A stretch of 64,000 nt of DNA from JACPHD01 sp964526325. GTDB lineage: Bacteria > Patescibacteriota > Patescibacteriia > Patescibacteriales > GWC2-42-12. The notes beneath the pieces were generated by a model. The model was not told where the DNA came from. It did not search any database and saw nothing but the letters and a program-made list of their open reading frames with translations. Shown one piece after another: positions 52,360 through 60,609 of this stretch (position 1 is its first letter; every line of letters starts with the position of its first letter). Location of the stretch: assembly GCA_964526325.1 (NCBI GenBank), contig CAZGKM010000003.1:8866-72865 (forward strand), in the 5' to 3' direction. The position numbers and the translations under genes are program-made.

Positions 52360-53685
52360 ATGCTCGAGCCAATTATAAAAGTAAAAGACTTGGATATAAC
52401 ATATAACGAAGGCAAGGAAAACGAATTTAAAGCGTCCGCGGGAGTTAATATGGAAATTTATCCAGGAGAGTATATAATTTTTTTCGGTCCTTCCGGCTGC
52501 GGAAAATCAACCGTATTATATAGCGTGTTAGGCGTACTCGCTCCTTCGGCCGGAGAAGTTTTAGTTAACGGAGAAAATCCTTATGCTTATTCTCCGGAAG
52601 AATTAGTCAAGTTTCAAACCTCTACCATAGGAATAATGTATCAAGCCTTTTATCTTATAACTTCTTTGTCGGTTGTTGACAATGTGTCTTTGCCGATGAT
52701 ATTCCAAGGCATTCACCCGGCCGAAAGACGAAGAAGAGCTAAAATTCTTCTTGAAAGATTCGGAATCGGCAAGCAAGCAGATAAATTTCCAGACACATTA
52801 TCCGGCGGTCAGCAGCAAAGAGTTTCAGTCGCCAGAGCTTTTGTAAATGATCCGCAAATATTATTGGCGGACGAACCGGTAGGAAATTTAGACAGTATTT
52901 CCGCGGATCAAGTTATGGAAACTTTAGACGGTATTAATAGAAATGATAAAAAAACAATTATTTTAGTTACTCACGACGCAAAATATTTGCCTTACGCCCA
53001 TAGGGTAATTTATATGCGCGATGGTAAAGTTGTTAGAATTGTAGCCAATCCGGAAAAAAAGCAAATTGCCAGAGTAGATAAGCAAAAAACTTTAGTTACG
53101 GAGATGGAACAGTTGGCAAAAATTCATCCTTATCTCCAGCCGGTTGAGTTAAAAGTAAAAAGCATAATAAATTATTTGACGCAGGACTTGAATTTTGAGC
53201 AACTTTCCAATCTGGAAAAAAATGTAAAAATTATCCTTGAAGGTAAAATGAGCGGCAAAGAATTTAAAGAAAATTTAATGAAAAAATATAAAGATGGAGG
53301 CGTGGAAATAAGCGAGTCTTTAGCGGATGTAATGACTGAAAAAATTACGACAATCCTAAGCCAATCAAAGGATATCAGAAGATACAGGAGAAGAATGGAT
53401 CAGAACATATTTTATTCAAGAGAAAATAAATTAATTGTTAATATAACAAAATATTTAATTAAAGAACATGGTAAAAAAATCTCGCCTTTAATAATAAAAA
53501 TAATTAAAGAGCTTGTCTATCGGAGAGTAGCCGGTCTTATCAGAAAAGAAGAATTTGAAGAAATAATTCAACAGCCACTTGCTAAAGGAGGAGCGGAATT
53601 TAATAAAAATGAAGCCGGAAAAATTACTTTATATTTTGAAAAACTTTTAACCCAAGGGTTGGAGATGGGTGACGGAGGACATTAA
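52360..53685 (+). CDS. ABC transporter ATP-binding protein, MacB/LolD type, with C-terminal extension
   Basis: The first 230 residues are a complete MacB-type nucleotide-binding domain: Walker A GPSGCGKST (43-51), the Q-loop region, signature LSGGQQQR (from 147), Walker B ILLADEP (167-173) and switch His205 in VTHD. Enzymes of this type power 'mechanotransmission' permeases that move lipoproteins, toxins or peptides without themselves forming a wide channel. The extra 200 residues (about 240-441) are helical and charged, unlike the usual 230-aa protein; no known domain is recognised. It lies 11 bp before its permease gene. The partner pair sits inside the surface cluster, so export or release of surface proteins is a reasonable guess. 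Confidence 0.93.
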   Translation: MLEPIIKVKDLDITYNEGKENEFKASAGVNMEIYPGEYIIFFGPSGCGKSTVLYSVLGVLAPSAGEVLVNGENPYAYSPEELVKFQTSTIGIMYQAFYLITSLSVVDNVSLPMIFQGIHPAERRRRAKILLERFGIGKQADKFPDTLSGGQQQRVSVARAFVNDPQILLADEPVGNLDSISADQVMETLDGINRNDKKTIILVTHDAKYLPYAHRVIYMRDGKVVRIVANPEKKQIARVDKQKTLVTEMEQLAKIHPYLQPVELKVKSIINYLTQDLNFEQLSNLEKNVKIILEGKMSGKEFKENLMKKYKDGGVEISESLADVMTEKITTILSQSKDIRRYRRRMDQNIFYSRENKLIVNITKYLIKEHGKKISPLIIKIIKELVYRRVAGLIRKEEFEEIIQQPLAKGGAEFNKNEAGKITLYFEKLLTQGLEMGDGGH

Positions 53686-53696
53686 TTTTTTAAATT

Positions 53697-54893
53697 ATGA
53701 TGCGCATTGACGATACAATAAAATTATCGACCAGAATGTTTAAAACCAGGCCGGCCAGAACATGGCTGACTATTTTAGGTATTGGAGTCGGAATCGCCGC
53801 TGTTGTTGTTCTCGTCGGGCTTGGTTATGGCCTTCAGGGGGTTTTGCTTGAAAAAATAGTTTTTGGCGAAGCCATGCTTAGTTTAAACGTATCAACTCCG
53901 CCGTCAAAAGTTGTTGTTTTAGATAAGGAAAAAATGGAAGAATTCGCTAAAATTGAGCACGTTGAAGATATTTCTCCTTTAGCCAGTTATGCTTCACTTG
54001 TTACTTTTAGCAACTTAACCGGCAATGTTTTTTTGCAGGGAGTTAACCCAAATTATTTTAATTATGCAGGAATTGCTCCGACCGAAGGGAAGCTTTTTAA
54101 AGAGGGAGAAACTGATAAAATTATTTTATCTTCCGCCGCTTTAAAGCTTTTTGATAAGCAACCGGCCGAAATAATCGGCCAGAAAGTTAAATTTAAAGTT
54201 TTTGTAGAAGGAAAGTCAAAGGATGACATTCTTGAAGTTCCTTTAAATAGGGAGTACGAAATTATTGGAGTTATCGCGGATGATTCAACTATTTTATCAT
54301 ATATACAATTATCCGAGCTAACCGCGAATTTTTCCATTCCTTATTATGAAAGAGCGCGCGTTAAAGTTGATTCAAATGATTTTTTAAACACTGTCGAAGC
54401 AGAAATTTTAGCCAAAGGTTTTTTTGTAACCGCGCTTTCTAAAACCGTTGATCAAGCCAATAAAATTTTCGGCGGCATTCAGGTAGCTTTAGCAATTTTC
54501 GGCGGCATCGCTTTAGTAGTATCGGCTATCGGAATGTTTAATACTATGACCGTAACTCTTTTAGAAAGAACAAATGAAATAGGAATTATGAGGACTATCG
54601 GCGGTTCGCCCAACAGTATTAAAGTTTTATTTATTTCCGAATCGGTCGTAATGGGGTTTTTAGGAGGAATGGTCGGCATAGGGATAGGCGTTGGCGGCGG
54701 GATGTCATTAAATTTTCTTCTTAATTCCATAGCTATTCGCATGGGAGGAACGGCTATAACTTTATTTAGGTTTCCTATTATGTTTTTACTTTTTATCGCC
54801 GCTTTCTCCGGAATTATGGGTTTTTTAACAGGAGTTTTTCCGGCCAAAAGAGCGGCTTCGCTTAATCCTCTTGACGCAATCAGATATAAATAA
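53697..54893 (+). CDS. ABC transporter permease, MacB/FtsX type
   Basis: 398 aa with the standard MacB topology: one N-terminal helix (about 20-45, LTILGIGVGIAAVVVLVGLG), a large extracytoplasmic domain (about 50-250, with QGVNPNYFNYAGIAPTEGK), and three C-terminal helices in the FtsX-like domain. The motif FNTMTVTLLERTNEIGIMRT is the coupling helix region that meets the ATPase. The C-terminus PAKRAASLNPLDAIRYK is the usual family ending. It is complete. It is co-transcribed with the ATPase. No MacA-type adaptor is encoded nearby, as expected in a cell with one membrane. Confidence 0.93.
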   Translation: MMRIDDTIKLSTRMFKTRPARTWLTILGIGVGIAAVVVLVGLGYGLQGVLLEKIVFGEAMLSLNVSTPPSKVVVLDKEKMEEFAKIEHVEDISPLASYASLVTFSNLTGNVFLQGVNPNYFNYAGIAPTEGKLFKEGETDKIILSSAALKLFDKQPAEIIGQKVKFKVFVEGKSKDDILEVPLNREYEIIGVIADDSTILSYIQLSELTANFSIPYYERARVKVDSNDFLNTVEAEILAKGFFVTALSKTVDQANKIFGGIQVALAIFGGIALVVSAIGMFNTMTVTLLERTNEIGIMRTIGGSPNSIKVLFISESVVMGFLGGMVGIGIGVGGGMSLNFLLNSIAIRMGGTAITLFRFPIMFLLFIAAFSGIMGFLTGVFPAKRAASLNPLDAIRYK

Positions 54894-54974
54894 ATGAAAT
54901 TATATAGATTAAAAAAAGCCAATAAAATCGTAGCAGAAAATTGCTATATAGTAATTTTAAAATTTAATTTATGA
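54894..54974 (+). CDS. Candidate 26-aa peptide bridging two genes
   Basis: The ATG (54894) follows the permease stop codon without a gap, and its TGA overlaps the next gene's ATG (ATGA at 54971-54974). The peptide MKLYRLKKANKIVAENCYIV plus six more residues is basic, then hydrophobic. The exact tiling suggests translational coupling, but a 26-codon frame in AT-rich DNA can occur by chance. Confidence 0.3.
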   Translation: MKLYRLKKANKIVAENCYIVILKFNL

Positions 54975-55486
54975 CATTAAGGTTAAATAATAAAAAAATA
55001 ATTATTTTTTTCTTTTTATTGGTTTCTATTATTATTCTTATATTTTATGATAATAAAATTAATAAAGAAAATATCGAATCTTTAAGAAATTCTCCGGTTG
55101 TTGAGGAGGTAATCCAAAGAAGCGGCAACACATCAAGAGTAACTTTTTTCCATAGTTTACCGAATATAGGCAGTTTAGCAATTCCGGAAGAGTGGGAAGG
55201 AAAATACAGGATAAAAGAAGAAGGCAATATCGCGATTTTTTATTATATCGGAGAACCGGAAAAAATATTACCTATTTTTTCAGTAGAAACATATTCAAAA
55301 CAAGAATGGGAAGATAAAAAAAATAAAAATAAAAATAAAGAAATAATTAAATCACAGGATGACAATATGTATGTTTATAGTTTAAATAATAATTATCCAC
55401 AGGCAGGGGAAAAAGCCAAAGAATTTCAAGAAATGCAAAAAGAAATACCAAAAATATTAGAGAGTTTTAAGGTTTTTAGCTTATAA
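54971..55486 (+). CDS. Hypothetical protein with N-terminal membrane anchor
   Basis: 171 aa. Residues 9-27 are a hydrophobic anchor (IIIFFFLLVSIIILIFYD); the remainder is an exported domain with strands FFHSLPNIGSLAIPEEWEGK and AIFYYIGEPEKILPIFSVET and a C-terminal helix. The layout (a strand with 'IPEEWEGKYR' followed by a hydrophobic beta-hairpin) recalls small PsbP/LpqN-like domains, but no family can be asserted. It follows the ABC permease and may be its accessory. Confidence 0.75.
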   Translation: MTLRLNNKKIIIFFFLLVSIIILIFYDNKINKENIESLRNSPVVEEVIQRSGNTSRVTFFHSLPNIGSLAIPEEWEGKYRIKEEGNIAIFYYIGEPEKILPIFSVETYSKQEWEDKKNKNKNKEIIKSQDDNMYVYSLNNNYPQAGEKAKEFQEMQKEIPKILESFKVFSL

Positions 55487-55558
55487 TATATTTAATATTA
55501 GCCTTTATAAAAAATAAATGATTTATCGCAAGATTGTATTATAATTAACTTTGTTTTA

Positions 55559-55567
55559 TGTTATAAT
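55559..55567 (+). promoter_or_regulatory. Extended -10 promoter TGTTATAAT
   Basis: TATAAT at 55562-55567 with TGT. It gives a leader of about 125 nt for the gene at 55699. The leader has a 12-bp palindrome AATCAATTGATT (55668-55679) near its end. Confidence 0.55.
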
Positions 55568-55698
55568 ATAGTCAATAAGTTGTGTATAAATTTTTATTAA
55601 TTTTTTTATAAAAAAACGTATTAAAATACTATATAGAGAATAAAAATAAATAAATTAATCAATCATCAATCAATTGATTAAATTAATCCCCATGCTAT

Positions 55699-57438
55699 AT
55701 GAGTAAAATAATAAAAAAACAAATAAAAAGATCGTTTTCTGCTTTAATGATTATGATTTTAATAAGCCAAATATTTACCGTATTGGTTTATAATTTTATA
55801 TTTAATGAGCAGAAAAACAACTCAATAGAGTTAGCAAAAGAAGCGCAAGCGCAAGCGGATGTAACCAGCTCTTTGGTTACTGTTAAGAACGCACCCCCAA
55901 ATATTACTTCTAACGCGGCGGAAAATCCTATTTCCTCTTCAACTTCCCCGGTTAATATAGGCGGCAGTATTCCGTTTACAATCACCGCAGACGATCCGGA
56001 GAATAACAATTATTATTTGATAGTTTGCGATTCTGACTCGGTTAATCCCGGAGCCGGCGGAGGAGCTCCGTCGTGCGGCGGCACTCAATTTTGCGTTTCA
56101 TCAGTAACTAACGATACAAATCAAGCAACCTGCACCTATAACAGCGTAACTGATTCCGGGCTTGAAACGGACGATTGGTACGCTTTTGTTTGCGATAATC
56201 ATGCGACTGAATCCGACTGCAGTACTTCTAATCAGGGCAGCGGCGATTCCGGAAGCCCGATATATTTAAATCATGCTCCTTCGTTTACTAGCGTTACTAC
56301 AACCGATAATTTTAAGGATCCGGGGGGTACTTTTACCATAGAAGCAACCGCTACTGACGGCGATGTTGCCGGTGAAGCGGATGTTTTAATAATAGCGGTT
56401 TGTACGACAAACAGCTGGAACGTTTCAACCGGATGCGCCGCTACTACGCTTTGTACCGGAACTTCTACCACCCCGAATGTATCATGTCAGTACACCGATA
56501 CTGCGCCAACACCCGATCAAGCTTATACCTATTATGCTTTTGTTAAAGATTGGCACACTATGGCCGCTACAGGCAACTCAAGGTCAAGTACTTATACTAT
56601 AAATAATGTAGCTCCCGAGGTGTCAAACATTTCTTTCAACAGCGGAGGCAGCATAACTTTAAACATTAAAGGCGCTTCAGTAAAAACGGTTTATGCTACA
56701 TCAACCTCGGTCGTTGACAACAACGGATGTACGGATTTATCGGATGCTACGAGCACGGTATTTATGTCAAACGCAGCCTCCGGAGCCGCTTGCGCCGCGA
56801 ATGATAATGATTGCTATAAAGTTACAAGCGCTTCATGCAGTATAAGCGATTGCTCCGGAGCTAGCGATACAACGGCTACGGTAACTTGTTCGGCCGGATT
56901 AGCTTTTCATGCTATACCCACTACCGCTTCCGGAGATAATCCTTATGCTTCCTATGATTGGTTGGCGTATATATCCGCTTATGACGAAGCTTCTGCCGGA
57001 TTTGATACTTCCGCCGGCGTTGAAGTAGCCGCGACCGCTGCCCTAGAAGTATCTGAAGCTACTATTGCTTATGGTTCAATTCATGCCGGAGAAAATTCCG
57101 GTGCCGCGAATGCTACTACTACCATTATAAATTACGGCAACACACCGCTTGATAATCAAGTAGAAGGAACATGGATGACTAAGGGTTCCGATGCTATTCC
57201 CGAAAATAATCAGGAATTTGATTTGAATAATTTTACCTGGGGCGCCGGAACTTATACTTTATCTTCAACTACGCCGGCCAACGTTGATATTGTCGTAGCC
57301 AGACCGACTAACAGTACTAATTTAAGCGATATGATTTATTGGGGGATTAACATACCCACAGGAATACCTTCGGGAGATTACGGCGGAACTAATACTTTTT
57401 CGGCAGTTTTAGATACAGCGGGCGGTAACTGGAATTAA
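55699..57438 (+). CDS. Secreted surface protein, stand-alone form of the 38805 giant's C-terminus
   Basis: 579 aa. Signal region about 13-50 (ALMIMILISQIFTVLVYNFI, then AKEAQAQA). The mature part begins with a 'NAPPNITSNAAENPISS' domain, then ITADDPENNNYYLIVCDSDS, PSCGGTQFCVSS, APSFTSVTTTDNFKDPGGTF and NVAPEVSNISFNSGGSITLN. All of these have counterparts in the same order in the last 510 residues of the 38805 giant. The C-terminal domain (about 455-579) starts ALEVSEATIAYGSIHAGENS and ends YWGINIPTGIPSGDYGGTNT plus 11 residues. Many paired cysteines suggest disulfides. Own promoter, long leader and a very long terminator hairpin suggest a well-expressed single gene. ATG at 55692 would give only a 4-codon frame; 55699 is the real start. 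Confidence 0.85.
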   Translation: MSKIIKKQIKRSFSALMIMILISQIFTVLVYNFIFNEQKNNSIELAKEAQAQADVTSSLVTVKNAPPNITSNAAENPISSSTSPVNIGGSIPFTITADDPENNNYYLIVCDSDSVNPGAGGGAPSCGGTQFCVSSVTNDTNQATCTYNSVTDSGLETDDWYAFVCDNHATESDCSTSNQGSGDSGSPIYLNHAPSFTSVTTTDNFKDPGGTFTIEATATDGDVAGEADVLIIAVCTTNSWNVSTGCAATTLCTGTSTTPNVSCQYTDTAPTPDQAYTYYAFVKDWHTMAATGNSRSSTYTINNVAPEVSNISFNSGGSITLNIKGASVKTVYATSTSVVDNNGCTDLSDATSTVFMSNAASGAACAANDNDCYKVTSASCSISDCSGASDTTATVTCSAGLAFHAIPTTASGDNPYASYDWLAYISAYDEASAGFDTSAGVEVAATAALEVSEATIAYGSIHAGENSGAANATTTIINYGNTPLDNQVEGTWMTKGSDAIPENNQEFDLNNFTWGAGTYTLSSTTPANVDIVVARPTNSTNLSDMIYWGINIPTGIPSGDYGGTNTFSAVLDTAGGNWN

Positions 57439-57501
57439 AATACTCGGTTTTATCTTAAATCAAATGATTTATTATTTAGCTTTAAATATTAAAATTTAAG
57501 C

Positions 57502-57546
57502 CTATAAACAATAAGCATCATTAAAAATGATGCTTATTGTTTATAG
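57502..57546. terminator. 21-bp perfect hairpin, probable bidirectional terminator
   Basis: Arms 57502-57522 and 57526-57546 (core AATAAGCATCATT/AATGATGCTTATT) with a 3-nt AAA loop. The right arm is T-rich beyond GATGCT, so an inner stem with T tail can also form. It separates the 55699 gene from the next operon. Confidence 0.75.
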
Positions 57547-57559
57547 AGAAAAAACAATA

Positions 57560-57588
57560 TTGAAATAATTGCGTTATTATAGTATAGT
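57560..57588 (+). promoter_or_regulatory. Promoter for the second dockerin/cohesin operon, possibly leaderless
   Basis: TTGAAA (57560-57565), a 17-bp spacer and TATAGT (57583-57588). The expected start falls at about 57595, the A of the ATG, so the transcript may have no leader. Confidence 0.6.
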
Positions 57589-57594
57589 AAAATT

Positions 57595-58215
57595 ATGGAT
57601 ATTATCTTAATTATAGTATTTAGTTTTGTTGTTTTATTTATTTTGTACATTATAACTAAATTTATTTTTGATATTTTTTTAAGAGGTTTTTTACCCTTTA
57701 TATCTTCAAGGCCTTGGGTGACGGAAAAGATTTTGGAAGAAATTGAAAAAGAAAAAGCATTTAACGATCCGGTGGTATATTCGCTAAGCTGCGGCAGGTC
57801 AGGCTTTTTAGCCACATTTAAAGAAAGATATCCGCAAGCGAAATTAGTAGGAGTGGAAAATAATTTTTTTTCTTATTTAGTGTCAATGGCCCAAAAGTAT
57901 GTTAAAAGGGAAAAAATAAAAATAGCCTATATAAAAAATTTATATAATTATGATATTAGCACTGCAGATTTAATTTATTGTTATCTGGACGTAAAAGTTT
58001 TAAGGGATCTTCCGAAAAAATTTAAATTTGAATGTAAGCCCGGTGCGATAATTATCAGTAATGGGTTGCCCATACCCAGCCTTAAGTTAAAAAAAGATTT
58101 TGAATTGCCTGAAAAGAAGCGGAGATGGGCATTTTTTTCCAGGAAAAAAAAGATTTTTTCTTCAAAAATGAAAGAAGGAAAAAGAGTAAATAAAGTATAT
58201 TTTTATGAAATTTAG
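57595..58215 (+). CDS. Membrane-anchored class I methyltransferase (FAM173-like)
   Basis: 206 aa. Residues 3-24 are a membrane helix (IILIIVFSFVVLFILYII). The rest is a small SAM-dependent fold: motif I is VVYSLSCGRSGFLATFKERY, the acidic strand AKLVGVENNFFSYL, then NLYNYDISTADLIYCYLD and a final IIISNGLPIPSL strand. The plan (one N-terminal helix, no C-terminal cap) matches FAM173/ATPSCKMT protein-lysine methyltransferases. Motif I has Ser-Cys in place of the common Gly-Ser/Gly-Cys-Gly pattern, so activity is plausible but not assured. It overlaps the next gene by 11 bp, so it belongs to the DUF916-like/dockerin/cohesin operon and may modify one of those proteins on the cytoplasmic side. Confidence 0.75.
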   Translation: MDIILIIVFSFVVLFILYIITKFIFDIFLRGFLPFISSRPWVTEKILEEIEKEKAFNDPVVYSLSCGRSGFLATFKERYPQAKLVGVENNFFSYLVSMAQKYVKREKIKIAYIKNLYNYDISTADLIYCYLDVKVLRDLPKKFKFECKPGAIIISNGLPIPSLKLKKDFELPEKKRRWAFFSRKKKIFSSKMKEGKRVNKVYFYEI

Positions 58216-59335
58216 AGATATATTGAACTATAAAATTCGTGTTATGCCGTATTTGATATTTACAAGAAAAATAATCTTATTTTTGTTTTGTTTTATTTTA
58301 ATATTTTCAGCCTGGGCAAATTGCGTTCAGGCTGGATTTGGTATTTCCCCTCCACACATAAAAAATAGCCAACTGGTTCCGGGGTCGCATTTTGAGCAGA
58401 CAATAACACTATTGAGATCATCAGCGGAAGAGGACCTTAAGGCAAAAATAAAAATAAACGCTCCCGATATTGAATCTTGGCTTACTATCGACCAGGGGAA
58501 AGAATTTATATTGCCTAAGGGCTCTTTTCAGATTCCAATGGATGTAAATATTGATGTTCCCCAAAACGCGGAGTTAGGAAATTATAACGGATATATTAAC
58601 ATTAACATTGCTCCGGTTGAAGAAAAAGAGGGCGGGGGCGTAGCCGTCGCTTTAGGCGCGAGAATTGATATAGATTTATCTTTAACTAATGTTACTTACG
58701 CTGATTTTATAGTCAGATTAGCGTCAATTCCCGATTTTGAACTTATGGGCTGGCCATGGAATTGGAAAATTTTTTCTAAATTTCTTCAAAAAGTCAGGGT
58801 AGTAATGACCTTGGAAAATATCGGCAACGTAAAAACAGCTCCTTCTAAAGTTACTTTGGAAATTTTAGATATTACGAAGAAAAATATTTTAGAATCCTCA
58901 ACTGATAAATCACTGAAAAAAATAGATCCTTTTTCAACCGGCGAGGTAATAGCGGCATTTCCTACCGAACTTAATGCCGGCCAATATTGGGGCAGAATTA
59001 AAGTTTATAAAGGAAACGAAATAGTTAATTTTTATGAAATAGCTTTTACTATAGCCGCCAAAGGAGAATTGCCTGAAGGCGCTCCTGACCTCGGGCTATT
59101 GCCTTGGGCGCTATTGCTTGTTTATATTCTGGGATTAGCGATTATCATATATATATTAATAAAAATTAGAATTTGGAAAATTTTATTTAATCTTGTTTCT
59201 TTCATACTCTTAATTATTTTTAAGCCGATTAAACCGTTGTTAGATAAATTTGTTTTATTATTGAAAAAACTAAAGATTAAATTTTGGGAATGGGTTAGCA
59301 AAAAGGCAGAGAGATATAACAAAAAAGAAGAATAA
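58205..59335 (+). CDS. DUF916-like membrane protein, unit 2
   Basis: 376 aa from ATG 58205 (overlapping the methyltransferase gene by 11 bp); an in-frame ATG at 58244 is an alternative start. Signal segment about 20-38, cleavage after CVQA. The mature part begins GFGISPPHIKNSQLVPGSHF, a two-domain beta ectodomain with LPKGSFQIPMDVNIDVPQNA, ELGNYNGYININIAP and LENIGNVKTAPSKVTLEILD. A membrane helix near 300-322 is followed by an amphipathic, Lys/Trp-rich tail (KKLKIKFWEWVSKKAERY). It is more distant from the three proteins at 30117-33992 but has the same plan. It stands in the same position relative to the dockerin gene as they do. Confidence 0.78.
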   Translation: MKFRDILNYKIRVMPYLIFTRKIILFLFCFILIFSAWANCVQAGFGISPPHIKNSQLVPGSHFEQTITLLRSSAEEDLKAKIKINAPDIESWLTIDQGKEFILPKGSFQIPMDVNIDVPQNAELGNYNGYININIAPVEEKEGGGVAVALGARIDIDLSLTNVTYADFIVRLASIPDFELMGWPWNWKIFSKFLQKVRVVMTLENIGNVKTAPSKVTLEILDITKKNILESSTDKSLKKIDPFSTGEVIAAFPTELNAGQYWGRIKVYKGNEIVNFYEIAFTIAAKGELPEGAPDLGLLPWALLLVYILGLAIIIYILIKIRIWKILFNLVSFILLIIFKPIKPLLDKFVLLLKKLKIKFWEWVSKKAERYNKKEE

Positions 59336-59343
59336 AAATAATT

Positions 59344-60606
59344 ATGCCATTATGCTCTCGTTTATGTATAATATTACTTTTATTGGTAGGTTTAAGCGTA
59401 TTTTTCATAGATAAAGGCGCATTCGCAAGTGATGCGGAAACATCGGTTATTGTTCTGTTGGTTTGCGGTGATGGGTATAAAGATTTTTATGAAATTTGCG
59501 ATAAAGGCGATCCGCCGGTCGTTCCCGCTGACGTTGGAATATTAACCTGTCAAAATTTTGGTTATACCGCAGGGGAATTAGCATGCTCAAGCGACTGCAG
59601 TGAAATTTTGACAACTATGTGCAATACCTGCCCGAACGGGATAAAGGAGGGCACTGAGCAGTGCGACGGAAATGATTATGGTGGAAATTCCTGCTTAACT
59701 TATGGATTTAATACCGGCAGCATAGCATGCACGACAAATTGTTTAGTTAATTTAATGGGATGTTCAAGCGTTGGGTTAACTGAACCGGACGATACCAGTA
59801 CTCAGGGCGGAGGAGGTTCGGGGGGTGCTGGCGGAGGAGCAAGCGGTTTAGCCAGCGGTTTTGATCCCGGCTCGGAAACGCCGCCAAAAGAGACTAAGGT
59901 CGTTATTTCCGGTAAATCTTATCCGAATTCCGATGTTCATATTTTACAGGACGGAAAAGTAATCGGAATAGTCAGAGCTGATTCAAAGGCCGATTTTAAG
60001 TTTGAAACAGCCGAGGTATCGCCGGGCGTAGTTAGCTTTGGGATTTGGTCGGAAGATAAAAATGCTATTAAATCCACGCTTTTAACATTGACTTTCCGCG
60101 TAACGACAGGGGCAATAACTACGATTTCCGGAGCATATATTTCCCCAACCATAGATACCGATAAAAAGTCAGTTAAAAGCGGAGAGATATTAAAAATATT
60201 CGGCCAAACAATCCCTTCAACGAAAGTCAACGTTCATGTCAATTCCGAAGAAGAAATTATAAAGCAGATAGATAGCCAAGAAGGCGGAGATTGGTCGATT
60301 TCCTTTGATACTTCACCTCTGGCCAACGAAGAATTTCATACCACAAAAGCTTATTTTGAAACAAGTATTTCATCAAATATTATTAAAAGCGGTTTTTCAA
60401 GAACAGTAAGTTTTTACGTGGGTGAAGCAAGCGGGGCGCAGACTTGTCCCGGAGCCGATTTAAATAAAGACAAAAGAGTTAATTTGGTTGACTTTTCAAT
60501 TTTATTATATAATTGGGGTTCTAATAATGCGTGCTCCGATCAGAATGGTAATAAGAAAGTTGATTTAATTGATTTTTCTATCATGCTTTATAATTGGACA
60601 GGATAA
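59344..60606 (+). CDS. Secreted dockerin protein with Cys-rich repeats (unit 2)
   Basis: 420 aa. Signal peptide 1-28. Two Cys-rich repeats (about 40-140) of the Myxococcus-type 'C-N-G..EGTEQCDG' family (DUF4215-like): CGDGYKDFYEICDKGD and CPNGIKEGTEQCDGNDYGG. A Gly-rich linker (about 155-175) is followed by two Ig-like domains (KVVISGKSYPNSDVHILQDG; SPTIDTDKKSVKSGEILKIF) like those of the unit 1 protein. A type I dockerin occupies 368-420. Its calcium loops read DLNKDKRVNLVD and DQNGNKKVDLID: the Gly at loop position 6 is Lys in both, and Asp5 is Asn in the second, so calcium binding may be weaker. The likely partners are the two cohesin-type proteins encoded next. Confidence 0.87.
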   Translation: MPLCSRLCIILLLLVGLSVFFIDKGAFASDAETSVIVLLVCGDGYKDFYEICDKGDPPVVPADVGILTCQNFGYTAGELACSSDCSEILTTMCNTCPNGIKEGTEQCDGNDYGGNSCLTYGFNTGSIACTTNCLVNLMGCSSVGLTEPDDTSTQGGGGSGGAGGGASGLASGFDPGSETPPKETKVVISGKSYPNSDVHILQDGKVIGIVRADSKADFKFETAEVSPGVVSFGIWSEDKNAIKSTLLTLTFRVTTGAITTISGAYISPTIDTDKKSVKSGEILKIFGQTIPSTKVNVHVNSEEEIIKQIDSQEGGDWSISFDTSPLANEEFHTTKAYFETSISSNIIKSGFSRTVSFYVGEASGAQTCPGADLNKDKRVNLVDFSILLYNWGSNNACSDQNGNKKVDLIDFSIMLYNWTG

Positions 60607-60609
60607 CAA

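Noticed and set aside
55692..55706. Four-codon upstream frame (MLYE) overlapping the 55699 start
   Set aside because: Too short to support, and explained by a chance ATG in the CCCCATGC context; kept only as a start-choice note.
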